Shown here: positions 1 through 12,300 of the stretch, in pieces
Position numbering within the stretch: the first letter of the stretch is position 1
Layout of the letters: each line of letters opens with the position of its first letter
From: Phoronis australis
Lineage: Eukaryota > Phoronida > Phoronidae
Length of the DNA: 62,000 bases
Direction: 5' to 3'
NCBI GenBank assembly: GCA_002633005.1
Contig: NMRA01000159.1
Location: forward strand, 577,520-639,519
Program-made: the position numbers and the translations under genes
The notes under the pieces: generated by a model
Seen by the model: the letters and a program-made list of their open reading frames with translations, nothing else
What the model was told of the DNA's origin: nothing
The model's database searches: none

Positions 1-293
1 GTTGTGGTCACGTGCTGACCCATTTTTCCTGTTTGATCAGTGCACTCCCATAATAAACAACTTAACTGACGGTCACGTAGACAAGGACTACCAGCAGTTC
101 CGAATTTCAGTTCAAAATTATTTCGAGATAACAGAATGTACTCCTGGTCTGAAGGGTCAAAAAGCATAAAAATGTATAATCAATCATGAAATCGGGTTCA
201 ACTATTCAGTTGCCATGCACTGTGACGAGAGTACTCGAAAGACGGGGATCTCGATAACCCGGCAATTACACTCACCAAAATATAAAGATTTTA

Positions 294-495
294 TCAACTT
301 TTCGCGGTTGATGGGAATTCTTCAAAATCCCGAGAGCTTACAACCTGAAGCGCATTGAGAGTGTTGGCAAAACCAATGTCACATTCCTCTGACCTGGTTA
401 TTTCGAATGCATCTTTTATATAGTGCACTGTAGTCGATAACTCAGTGCGGCAGAGATTGTGGCTGAAAGTGGAGGTGTAGACGCCAGCGCGGTTC
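294..495 (-). CDS. Candidate terminal exon of an unknown gene
   Basis: A strong polypyrimidine tract and AAACTTTAG acceptor are followed by a reading frame of 67 codons to a TGA stop at 294-296. The other two frames are closed. Codons look protein-like (NRAGVYTSTFSHNLC at the start, EECDIGFANTL inside). A donor-like GTGAG follows at 271-275, and a GTTGTAAG within the frame could end the exon earlier. I do not recognise the protein. It does not resemble the missing MEGF8 tail. Confidence 0.4.
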
Positions 496-726
496 CTAAA
501 GTTTGCGAACATGAGAAGAAAAGAAAGTGACAAAGTGTTCAAGTATTACATTTTGAAGTTAATCGATGACACGTTACAATAATTTGTTACTGGTATCATA
601 ATTCACATTGCTAAACCGCGGTCTCTGAGGCCGTCGTTGTACTCAATGTTATCATCGATCTTAATCTAAAAGGTCGGGGATTCGCGTTTCCTATTAGCAC
701 AGGGCGGTAATCACCAATCGTCAAAA

Positions 727-885
727 GTAGGGGATGGGCGCTTAACCGAGAGGTGGGCGCTTAATTGGAAATCTTCAAAAATAGCACGGGGGGGCGGTTA
801 ACCGAGCAGTGGGCGGTTAAATCGAAAATCCACCTAAAGTAGGGGTGGGCGGTTAACTGAGCATGGGCGTTAATCCGAACGATTA
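727..885. repeat. Tandem repeat, about 55-bp unit, 3 copies
   Basis: Three diverged units, each with two copies of a GTGGGCGGTTAA-type core joined by an A-rich stretch (near 733 and 754, 793 and 810, 845 and 863). GC-richer than the surroundings; no coding sense. Confidence 0.75.
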
Positions 886-2268
886 CGGTAGTTCCCTGGA
901 AGCTGCAAGTGATCTGTGCAGCTATGAATCATAAAGCATTTTTAAGTAGCTATAATGTAAACAATGCGCACATAACTAGTCCCTACTCAGATGAGGATAC
1001 AGGGTCAGCATTATGTAATATTACAAGGCAATTTTTTCAAAAGGCCCTTTCATATTGACTTGACTCCGGTCTGAGCTGAGCGGCGACGTAAACAGCATAG
1101 TTAACTGGACCTTTCATACTAGCTTTGGTAGTTAATGAACATCGAAGCAAGCGGTTGGTGCCGCTGTCGTCATCTAAGTTATCGCAAGGTAGCGTTGCAC
1201 GATAAGATTTTTTTCAATGTTTCAATTTGGGAACATTTACATATGCTAAGTGAAATTAAACTTATATTTAAATTAATTGGTTACTCTTAGAGCAAAACAT
1301 AACCAGCTATTAGTGACGACACTACCTTGTAACTGTTGACGATAACAGTGGCACCTGGCGATAACTTCGATTGGACCGAAGTTAAGCGTCCATACTGCAC
1401 CGCAGCTATTAAATCCACCTGTTAACTGCGATGTTAACTGGAGCTGTTAACTGCTATCCAGGACCGGAGTACCGTAAGCGTTCATACTGACTGCAACTCC
1501 TCAAACCGTCGACGTTAATACGAAAGGCCCTAACTAAAGTTAAAAAGCATTGAATTTTGGGACAAACAAGGTAAGTTACAAGAACAGTCAAGGTATACTG
1601 AACGCGACTTCTCGGGACCCAGTGACAGTCTATATGTATATTGACCATGACTTCCCCAGCGGAACCCAGAACAGAGTCTAGGTACATTTATTAATCAAGG
1701 TACATTTATTGACCCTGGTTTCTGGGAGCTCAGAACAGACAGTCTAGTTACATTAGCCCTGACTTCACGGGGCCCTGATGCAGACATAATTCAGGTATTT
1801 GTGCCACTTCACTCTACTAGTCAACTTATTACTCTCTAATAGCTCAGAAATGGAGTTGGTAGCAATGATATACATAAGTGAACATAAATTACCAACATCA
1901 CTTCTCTTTACATGCATTAGTGGTAAAATAACCCTCATCAAATAAGATACGAGATAATTTTGAAAATTCAGTGTTAGCCACAAGATTTTGTGTTCCACTC
2001 TCACTAAAGTCTACGCTTTGGTAGTCACAACGGAGTGTCAGACAATGCCATCTGTTGTAGAAAAGCAACCCAAACCTCGTAGCTACTGCCCAGGCCAAAA
2101 TTAACCAGTCAAACTAACTCATAATTCCCCATTAATATGGCTGAGCGCAAGCGAAATTCAAGATAATAGCAACTAGAAAGACGCGTTATAAGAAAACTGT
2201 ATTATTTTGTCCCATTTCTTACAGCGAGTATTGTATATAGTGGATAACGTGTTTCCGTATCAACTTAC

Positions 2269-2488
2269 CCTGAGATGAGCAGCAGCGATAGTAGTACAAG
2301 GGAATAGACGAACTTCTGGTACTCCAAGGTCATCCAATGGCGATGACACCAGCCAGCGTAGTACATGTAGATGTCGGCGCCAAACATGCGGCATTGACTT
2401 ATCAGGGAGAGGAAGACGACAGAAATGGCCAGCAAATTTAAGTCAGTCGCATGTCAAGGGAATGTTTCATGTGTTCAGTTATGAACAG
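2269..2488 (-). CDS. Candidate exon encoding a membrane-protein N-terminus
   Basis: Bounded by a TTCTTTTCAG acceptor and a GTAAGTTG donor. From the ATG at 2385-2387 it reads MFGADIYMYYAGWCHRHW, then a run of 14 hydrophobic residues (FVYSLVLLSLLLIS) to the donor; the same frame stays open upstream for about 22 more codons with another hydrophobic stretch. Third positions are C-rich, unlike the surroundings. A type II signal anchor is one reading. A second frame is also open from a nearby ATG, so the call is tentative. I cannot name the protein. Confidence 0.42.
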
Positions 2489-4446
2489 CTGAAAAGAATG
2501 CGCGAAGCACCAAGTCTCAGTCAGGTACTAATTCATTACCTGGACAGAACGGCTAAAAAATCATCCAGACTCATTCATCGCAAGCCAAGCAGAAATAAAA
2601 TCCAGAAGTCTATCTACATAAATGTCCTGAAGTCGATTCAAAATGAGCTGAATGACGTCCCTCATATGAGAGAATGCCACGTGCACCCTCAGTTGATATG
2701 AACTGGACAGGCTGATGGCTATTATGATCCTACCTCTGGTTAAGGCAGAACAGCAAGACAACCTTGTATACTACAGACACTGAAAATTCCTCGCTTGAGT
2801 GTCTTGAAATTGGACCCTTCCTGCCTTTAGCCTTGCAGAGCTGTATGTTCCTAGCAGATAGGTGAAGACTACAACAGACCAGCCAGCTGTGAAGGAATCA
2901 TGACCGGGAAGTTAAGCCAAGAAGGAGTGTACATTCACAGTAAGACCAGACCTGGCTAAAGTCAACTTTAGAGAATTAATTAACCATGTCAAATGGTTTC
3001 CAGCATTCAGACCAATATTCACTCAAGAGTTCAGACTCTGCATTCTAATTGACTGGAAGCTAAATTAACCACAGAATCCAAAGCTGGCAAATTCACCCAT
3101 ATTGATATTTAAATATCTCAACTTCAGTAGCCAAATATGTCAATATTGCCGGCAAAGTAGATGTCAAAGAGTTGCATTGATCTGTGCAATTGCACCTTCA
3201 TGTTCAGGTTAAAAGAGATTGATGCACCTTCCAGGAAAATGTCAACAACAGAGGCTATTATGAAAACATGCGAAATATCACTCTGCTTCCCTCAAGTTGG
3301 AACATTCCAGGAGATAGTCCACAAACTAACAAGCAGTAAGAAAATTTGCTTCAACAAATGACTATTGTTACCCTTGTTCAGAGATTCAAGCTAACTACAG
3401 CAAATGTATTGTTTAACCACATAGATTCAGTTCCAGGATGTATCCTCTTTAACACACTCATCTAACGGCTGCTTTCAAACTACGGTAGATCTTCTTGGAA
3501 GGCCTACAGGACCGCACGGCCAACAGAGGTCGCTCCTGTGGACACACACCTAGGTGAACACTGTACACCAACTACAAAACTGATCAGTTTTTCAACCAGT
3601 CATAGTGCAAGATTCTTCCCTCATAACAAGAACATGTCGAACTGCACCTTAATGTTATCTCTCTGTGAAATGTCAGATGTCTACGCAACACAGCACTACC
3701 AAGCATAGTACAGACTTCTGACTGAATTACCAAACATTCAGTTCACATATACAAAACCACAAAGGTATGGCTGAACTGAACTGGCCGGTAATGGGTAACG
3801 CTGTATCAGAGATTGCACAAAAGTCCAAGTTAAGTCATAAAATAATGTTACTTGGTCCAACGTCCGCATGACCATTGTGAAATCTCAGGTCAACTAACGG
3901 CTCAAAACATTAAGCGTACTTAGGTTTAACAACAAAGCCACTTTAACCATATTTCACTTTAATCATATTTGACACGGTGAGAATTTTATGGCAGCTACAA
4001 TGTATGAAGCTACACATTAGTCATAACAGCATTTCTTTCTGTTTAACTGTCCAAATAGAAACGAATTAAACCAAACTGAGGCTACTTTACCACTACAAAA
4101 TGGTCTCAAAACGTTCTTCGCCAGAACAGAAATTCATTGACAACTGCCACTATGGAAAGCATCCAAATCTTCTAACAGTCACAAAAGCATTTCCATCAGG
4201 AAGTCATTGGGCTGACTGTCCTTTCCAAAATTAACAGTTTCAATTCCACAACAGTCCTATCCCAACCCTGCTGGATGTTGAAACAGATGTGCAATTTTTC
4301 AGGTTAACTTTAACGTTTCAAATAACATTTTCTTACGTTTAAGCAACGAGTAGAACATGACCTAACAATATTGCAAAGCTTTAAATATGTTACAACCAGG
4401 ATCCAAAGCAAGCACCGCAGATTTGTTTACCTTTATTTATGGACAG

Positions 4447-4530
4447 CAGCACAGACCTCATCTGCGTAACAGCACAGACCTCACATGTGCAACAGTACAG
4501 ACCTCACCTGTGCAACAGTACAGACCTCAG
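4447..4530. repeat. 23-bp minisatellite, 3.6 copies
   Basis: Unit of the form CAGTACAGACCTCACCTGTG plus CAA, with few substitutions between copies. It produces a spurious short ORF on the plus strand. Confidence 0.85.
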
Positions 4531-7500
4531 CAAGGATTGCCAATTTTCACCACCCAAAATCAACCCTCACGAAATCAAATGAGTTACAGTAATCAATTAC
4601 CATGAAATACCACTCAAATGTCAACAACTGAATACTAAAAGAAATTGTCAAACTGAAAACCAGTGTGACTACACTAGTGTGCGTCTGTCTACATCTGCCG
4701 AGAATACAACTAACAAGTAGCCAAGATATTTTCCTCAATTAGATTTCTTATCAACAGAAACTCCACTTTCATGAAAGGAAGTCGAAGATAAATGAGATTA
4801 TAACTGCCCAAGTCTGCTAAGATTAGTGTCAACACACTTAAAACTTGTGTACACTAAAAATGGATGACTATAAAATAACTAAAAAAACACTGCCTACAGT
4901 AGTGTTAAAAAACAAATTCTACAGTAGTGTTGAAAAAGCTGACTATAGTTTTTCTAATTGAAAATACCCAAAAGTTTGAAGCTAATATAACTATTTTTTT
5001 CAAATAATATCTTTCCTGGATTTCTCAATAATAACGAAAATTGACTTTTATCGCCTAATGCGACCTGGCAAAATGCCCGGGTCCCCAAAAGGGAAAGAAG
5101 GATGTCGAAACAAGAAAACTTTGAACAGGGGGAGGGGTGTCTAGAATGAATGCTTGGTTGGCAATAGCCGGAAATGAAATAATGCAAAATATCCACAGAC
5201 TTAAAGAACTATTCTCTGTTGGTATCCATGGCAATGATCTTGAGCATGAAAAAGTATAAATTTGCTGCAGTCTATCTTAAATGGTAAAAGAAGATAAAAT
5301 AAATTCCATTTCTTCTCCACATTGTCTCCCACATTGGCGACATTTAACCACACCCCTGCCATTGGAGAAACAAGTTGGCGATGGATTTTGTAGCTAGATT
5401 TCAACTTCCCAAAATTTTAATACGATATATTTCAGGCAGCGACTTCTCAACCTTAAAAATTTCCAGTTTCTAGCATGTGTTAATTTCCATTGCTAACCCC
5501 TTTAGCACAAGGATGCGATCTCATACAACATTACAAGAGCTGGAGACATGACAGACAATGTAACCACAAAGATAAGAATAAAGTATCAGATAGCAAACAT
5601 CACTAGTAATCCTTGGAGATAAAGAAGTGATTTATTTCGAAACTAATGTGATCACCAGGATGAAACAAAGCCATCGCTCCTGCATGAGAGAACACCTGAG
5701 TCACTCTGGAGCAAATACAACCAATAACCACTGGTTCTCAAAATGTGGGACACCTGTAAGTGACTAATACTGGTGAGGCAGATTAACTGACAATGAAAGA
5801 TAAAGTCCTGGGTAAACACTACCCCAGAAACAGGAAGTTATTATTTGGATTCAATGCTCAGATGCAGATCACAGCCCTGAGTTGGTTAACCAAGGCGACA
5901 TGTTGACTTTTTAATCTTTTATGAAAAAAATACGAGTTGGAGTTAGGGAATCATTTTAAATCAGTTTGCAGTTCCACAGAAGCGCATTTGTAAAATACAT
6001 GTGGCAGTTAGGAGGACATCTCATGGATTGGTAAAGTCACTAAGGCTTTCACAAGCCTGGTAACCCTTTATCAGAGGAATGACAGTGACGTTAAGGAATA
6101 GCTCATTTCCAAAGGCATGTTCATGGTTTCATTTGATAACTACGAGTACACAAGGTGAAACAAAACGCGCTGGTCATAACCTGCCGTAGCCATTTTAGCT
6201 GGTAACATGATAAGCGGTCATGACAGGAGAAACATTATTTTTTTCTTACTTACAATTACTTTTTTCAAGTAGTGTAAGCAATTATCATGGTGTTGGTTAT
6301 TCAGTTTGGGAATCAATATGACAGACATGTGAAATTTCATTTTGCCGAAATTTCTCAACAAAAATAATCTCAGGAAAATTTACATTGCTTTTAAAATGGT
6401 TTGTATGACGTGGCTAATACCAAGCAATATTGGTAAAATTTTGAGCATTTGCAACAATGTGGCAAGCCTCTGAAAAATAGAAACATGGTTATTTATCATT
6501 TGTGTCCCAAATTGAAGAATTTTTACAGTGCATAGAACTGAGATGGGGATGTAGGAAATGACATCATGTCGATGCATCCACAAAGACGGAGATTTTAAGA
6601 AATATCAAAGCTTGTCACATGTCAGTTTAACCAAAAATCAAAATAATATCACGACGTATGCTTATTTTCACACTTTGAAAATGTTACAGAGACACATTTT
6701 GAGTAAAAATCTATAGTTTAGTAGATGCTTGTGTAAATGCACAGACTTGTTGAGGGGGGGGTTCTCCCACATGGAGACTGGGAAAGATGAGTTGAACTGC
6801 TGAACTACGAAATAAAAATTCTTAATTTAAGATATACTAATTTTGTATCAAAAACCAAATACACAATATGGAATTTTAAGAAAATGACATGATTAGTTTT
6901 TCAATGTTGAAAGTTAGCCATTCTTTATGGAAATGAGCCGACTCACTGAAGTACCTATAACAGAGTGGTAATTAATGTACCCCCAGCCAACTCAAATGGC
7001 CAATAATAACCATTAATTACACAACTTAAATGAAAAGAGCTCATAAATAGAACATTGCCAAAGTGTTGGCGTGTTTGCATAACAACATGGCCAGAATGGC
7101 AACCAGTACATTAAAACTAGTAAAGTTATGTTAATGAGAGGATATTCAAAACTTTACTTCATATTGCTATTGGTTACAACATGACCTAATTCGGCTTTCT
7201 ACACTCAGTCCCATTACCACCGCAAATTACTTTGTTGATACAATGTCTATTCATTCCATCCATACAGAATTAGTTTGACCAGACAAAGGAGTACTAAAGA
7301 GAAAGGTTGAGCATCTATTGCCAAAACACGCCCTGAACACCATTCCACTATCCTTGGTCCATGTCCTTAAACATAACTCCACTACAAAGATCAAACTGGT
7401 GTTTCTGCATTTATGTTGGTTTCACGGCCCCTCTCCCGACATAACAAAGTGTTCATATGCCACTTACAGGAATAACGCCAATAGTTTTCTTTCCCAATTG

Positions 7501-7855
7501 CAACATCTGAGATTGGCCAACGCCACATACAGCAACCGCACTTCGCCAAATTTATAGCGATCACTTTGAAACAGTGAACTTTTAGAAAAAGGTGAATTTT
7601 CACATTTCTTAAAAGATGAACTTGTAACTGTTGTAACGTTAAGGAACCCCAATCGAGAATTTTGGCTGGCTACAAATTCGCTATTAATTCAATTGTTTCA
7701 ATCTCATGAACATCACCCCCATGTTTAGGTTAATCATAGGATCAGACACATTAGTGTGGAGATCATGTCTGCCGCCAAGGGAGTGTGACAGATGAGCTAC
7801 ACATGATTCACAAGAAAGACATTCATTAGCAAATACAATGCTCACATCAATCACA

Positions 7856-8186
7856 TTGTATCAATACAACACACAACCAATCACGACTCCTCTGCTGTAT
7901 CAATTCAACACTCACATAACCAATCAAAGCCTCACATGTTGTATCAATGCAATACTCATATAACAAATTGAAATCTCGTGTTTATATCGATACAAAACAC
8001 AACCAATCGAAGTTTCCTGTGCTGTATCAATGTAATACTAGCATAACCAATCAAAGCCTCACGCGTTGTATCAGTACAATACTCATAGATAACAAATCAA
8101 AACCTTATGTGTTGTATCAATACAACACACAACCAGTCAAAGTCTCCTGTGCTGTATCAATACAATGCTTGCATAACCAATCAATG
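7856..8186. repeat. Minisatellite, about 48-bp unit, 7 copies
   Basis: Units share TGTATCAATACAACAC and AACCAATCAAAG cores. Decayed relatives (TGTATTAAAACAACAC) continue to about 9130, ending just before MEGF8 exon 28. Confidence 0.85.
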
Positions 8187-8569
8187 TGAAAATGAATGGA
8201 TACAACTTCTTAGGCAACTTAGAACTAAAACGTTCGCTGCAGTCTGGACGGTAAAGTTATTAACATATTATGCACGAAAGATTCTCGTTAAGTTCTATAG
8301 AGTCATAACAGACAGAAGTATTATTCAACTCACGGTCACTGGTTGGAGTCAGAGTTACACACGTTGTCGAGTTCTAATTGCCAGAGAATAGAGCAGTGCC
8401 AATACATAATGTATAGTCATGCAACCTCGTTACAAGACACCCATTTGTCAACCACATGTTCGTATATCGTGTTAGTACTACTGTATGTAATAGTACTATA
8501 CAATCACTAGCCAACGCTACATTCATGCATTCGTATCAGAACAACTAGTTCCTGGAGTGGCAATCAATA

Positions 8570-9130
8570 GCATTAATACATAACACCCACAAGCAAATTC
8601 CATACTTAGACATCACATCAACACAACTATTTATTGGGCTCCAATCGATTGTATTAACACAATATAGCCACTAGCCAATTTCATGTTTACACATTGTATT
8701 AAAACAACACACTGACCAATCAATTTCATGTTTACACATTGTATTAAAACAATACACTGACCAGTCAATTTCATGCTCATATAACCTATCAATACAACTT
8801 CTTACTTGGGTTCCAACACCTTATACACCAACAAGCCAACTCCACCTTCAATGACTGCATCAAAACAATACATACAAACACCACACTCATTCACCGTCTC
8901 CATACAACACATACGCTAGCTAATCACATACTCATACACTGCAACTTTCTCTGACTCTCTTGTATTTTAACAATACATGCTAACTCATAGTTCACGTATT
9001 GTATCAATACAATATCCACCGGCCATTGTACAGTTCACATCTGACCTCAATACAATACATCCACTGACCAATTTCACGATCAAACAGTGCATCCATACAG
9101 CTACTTAATAGTTGGACTGAAACTCAATGT
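8570..9130. repeat. Decayed continuation of the 48-bp minisatellite
   Basis: Irregular copies of TGTATTAAMACAAYAC and CTGACCAATTTCATG, including a nearly exact duplication of about 45 bp near 8680-8770. No other content. Confidence 0.6.
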
Positions 9131-9185
9131 ATTAGTATGCCATATATAGACTCCAAATACAAACATCACACCAACAGTAACTTAC

Positions 9186-9366
9186 CTAGGCTGCGATCTC
9201 TTGTATCCTGCTTTGCACACACAGTCAAATGCTTCCAAAGTGTCTTTACAATCTTCGTTGGCGTGACACGTGTGGTGTCCGTTCAGACACTCGTTCTCTG
9301 CCGGACACGTCACAAATGACCATGACGGTGCACCAGTGGCCGTCGAAGTGAGGTTGGCCACGGAGG
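9186..9366 (-). CDS. MEGF8: MEGF8 exon 28: EGF, last exon visible
   Basis: Residues 2116-2175. [14 protein letters not shown] and CVCKAGY form a calcium-binding-type EGF like the vertebrate one at this place. Acceptor TTTCAG; it ends in an intact GTAAGT donor in phase 2, so the gene must continue. The next exon (EGF, then laminin-EGF) was not found downstream in the window. Confidence 0.95.
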
Positions 9367-12300
9367 CTGAAACAGAGAGAGCCACCTATCAGCTAAAGCT
9401 GCTACACAGAAAGCTTTGAAAGTGACGTTGCCACCGGACGACTAGCCATGCCTCTTACTGACCAGAGTAATCTGCTAAAATAAAACGTTGGTTGAAATTT
9501 TTGAGGATGAAATCATTGACTTCCCAAAAAAGTGAACATTCAAAACGCCAAGGCCTAATATTTCAAATATAATAACCGTAGGTCCATTAGCTTCCAAGAA
9601 GAAATTTTGACAATGACAATTTTTGTTACCAAAATGTGAGTTGTTCTATTCCATTCAAAATGTTAGGAAATTTTTCATCCAACTTTGAAAAGAGTCATTG
9701 CCCCATTTAAGTCTCCACGAGTTTTCCGCACTGGAAAACAGTTTTCTTATTATTTTCCAGGTCTTTGTGACAAATAGGAGTCACATGACTCTAGCTCCTG
9801 TTGTTCTTACCTGGCAGCGCTTCATCAGTCAATGATATCTCTGCGACACTACACACTCCCTTTGTCGGCCCAGTCAGTCCTCCGTCCATGCACACGCCGA
9901 CACCGTTAAGTCCACCGAAGGCACACCAGCCACATCCCTGGTTAGCCAGGCAATGCTTGCACTGTGTGTGCACACTGCATCGTGGGGGGCACCGGCGGGC
10001 ATGGTCTTGCACAATGTAACCGCAGTCGCCACCAGAGCAACGAAGAGGAAGGTATGCCGGCGCCATACACTAGAGGGGGAAATGTTGGAATGAAACACAA
10101 GTTTAGGACAAATCACTGTTAAAAGCCCTTCAGAGTTATATTTAGGAAGACCAGATGGTTTCATTCTTCAGTAGCAGGACACAGCAGGCAACACAGGAAA
10201 ATATTTAAAGACAGTTATTCTAAATTTGATCTGCATCGGTGGATGAATGACAGTTTATGTACTTTCCACAAGTGTCTACACAAATACAAAAGACAAACAA
10301 AAGAGCAATCAGTTATTGAAGACCATATCAAATGCGGAATTCAAAAAATCTTGTAGGCTAAAAACACTTGACGTTAATGGTGCCAAACACAGAATGACAC
10401 AAATGGGGATTTTCACTCCAGTAAACAATAGGGTTTCCCAACACATTTGCTATGCTCCCCCGAACATTAAAAAGTGTTTAAGCAGTTTTGGGATCGATCA
10501 TACAAATAATAGTAAAAGGCTCGCTTTCAAGAAAAATTAAGTTATACTCAAAAAAATAGAGATTGAAGTCTTTCTTATGAACAGGTCCCAGTTAGTGACA
10601 AGTAGGGTCATTACAACTGACCCACAAGTGCCGGTGATTACCTCGCCAACAGCAACGCTCCACACACATTTTTGGCTACCACCCTCGATGCCCGGTGATG
10701 CAAGACACGTGCTACAGGAAGTATATTTGAAACAACGCGGCAGACAGACATCTGGTGGGACTGATGCTATCTTGATGGATGTCAGATTGAGGATGTTGGC
10801 AGCCAGACAGTTCCAGTTGTAGACAGGGTCACGGCTCAAAGTTCGGATAATCTCCTCTGCAATGAATCAAGGTGGAATACAGTTATCCAGAATACAGTTA
10901 TCCAGAATACAGTTATCCAGAATACAGTTATCCAGAGCGTATTCTCAGATTCACACATGCACCGCCAAATAGCATTAAACGTGGTCTTACATAATGAAAG
11001 GTCCTTTAAGTTATCAGATGCATGCTGCAAACATGCAGCAAGCTTGCAGAAAGAAACCTTGTAAGAAGCACACTGGCTGCAATGTCTGGAAAAGTTTGCA
11101 GCAAACTGGAACTGAACTGCATTCATTCCCACAACATTTCTGCAAATTTACCAGAGGACATAAGAGTCTTTCAAAAAGGTTGCCTATTCTGTGTTCCCTG
11201 GTGACTCGGTTTTTTCACATTTTTAGACATAGCCAATGTTCTTTCATTGAGCATTTACAGTAAATGCACAAATGGGAGGGGGTAATTTTGGTAATTTTCG
11301 ATTATTTTAGGCTCATACTAGCCTTACTGAGCGAATGCCGCTTTTGTATTCCATTGCAAACACTGAATTTGGTCCACTCACTTGTCCGCTCAGCGTTCCT
11401 CGTCCAGATGCAACTCCCCAGGTGGACACACTTGGTACAGTCGCTGGCAACACACCGACGCTCCCAACAGATGTCAGCCTCTGTGAACTCCAGTGGTTGG
11501 CGGGTCGCGCAGGCATCGCACGGTTCGTTGGCGGTGACGCACGATCGGTACGAATCCTGGTTACAGTTGGAACACCACTTGCAGACCTGAAGAAACGAGT
11601 GATAGGGGAGATAACACCATAAGACGAGCTTGATAAATTAGGACACGAGGAAAGAACCATTGGGGAAAGCAATATCATAAAATCACATGACGCTCTACAG
11701 GACAACAATGACATGTATATAAAGCTAAAAAATATAATATTAAGACAGTAAAACAGCATAATGTGAAATAGTCTTAACCAAGGACAACATAGTCAATTCC
11801 TGTTACTATGGCAACAATTCCTGTTTAATAACTGTCTACATCATGATGAAACCAACAACAGCAATATAGACAAAGTACAAACTAATGAAATGATGCAAGA
11901 TAAAGTTACAGGGGAAGGTATGATGATTCAAAACAGATGGCCTAGATGACCCATTGCGAGTGAAATCCTTTATCTGTCATCGCATAGAAATGAGCTTTAT
12001 AATTTGCAATTTAGAAAGTAAATGGGAAGTGAATGTCCCCATCAGTCATGAAGCAATTCACCAAACCTGATTGATCTTGCCAAACACGGGCCATTCACCA
12101 AGGCACTCAGCGCAAGTTTTGTGTTGACTACAGTCTCGACTCTGGATGCGGGAAGAGCTACACTCTCCAGCCTTGGTCACCCTAAGGACGGTCGTGTTTG
12201 TGGAGTTCTGACAGCTAAAAGGAACACTGGATTAGTTACTGGATTAGTTAATGTGCAGTGATGCGTAACTGTCTCTGTCATGCATTTAAGGCATCTGTCT

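Larger units (their letters stand above)
1..9185. other. Region 3' of the last visible MEGF8 exon
   Basis: Nine kilobases with no recognisable MEGF8 exon. Searching the minus strand for donor signals gave only two good ones, at 2261-2268 and 271-275, and both belong to the unknown candidate exons listed separately. The rest holds minisatellites (about 727-885, 4447-4530, 7856-8186 and a decayed extension to 9130) and otherwise AT-rich sequence in which I see nothing. Confidence 0.6.

Noticed and set aside
2462-2701. Plus-strand ORF of 79 codons, basic, with KSSRLIHRKPSRNK
   Set aside because: No start context, splice site or family; it overlaps the candidate minus-strand exon only at its edge. 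Not enough to call.
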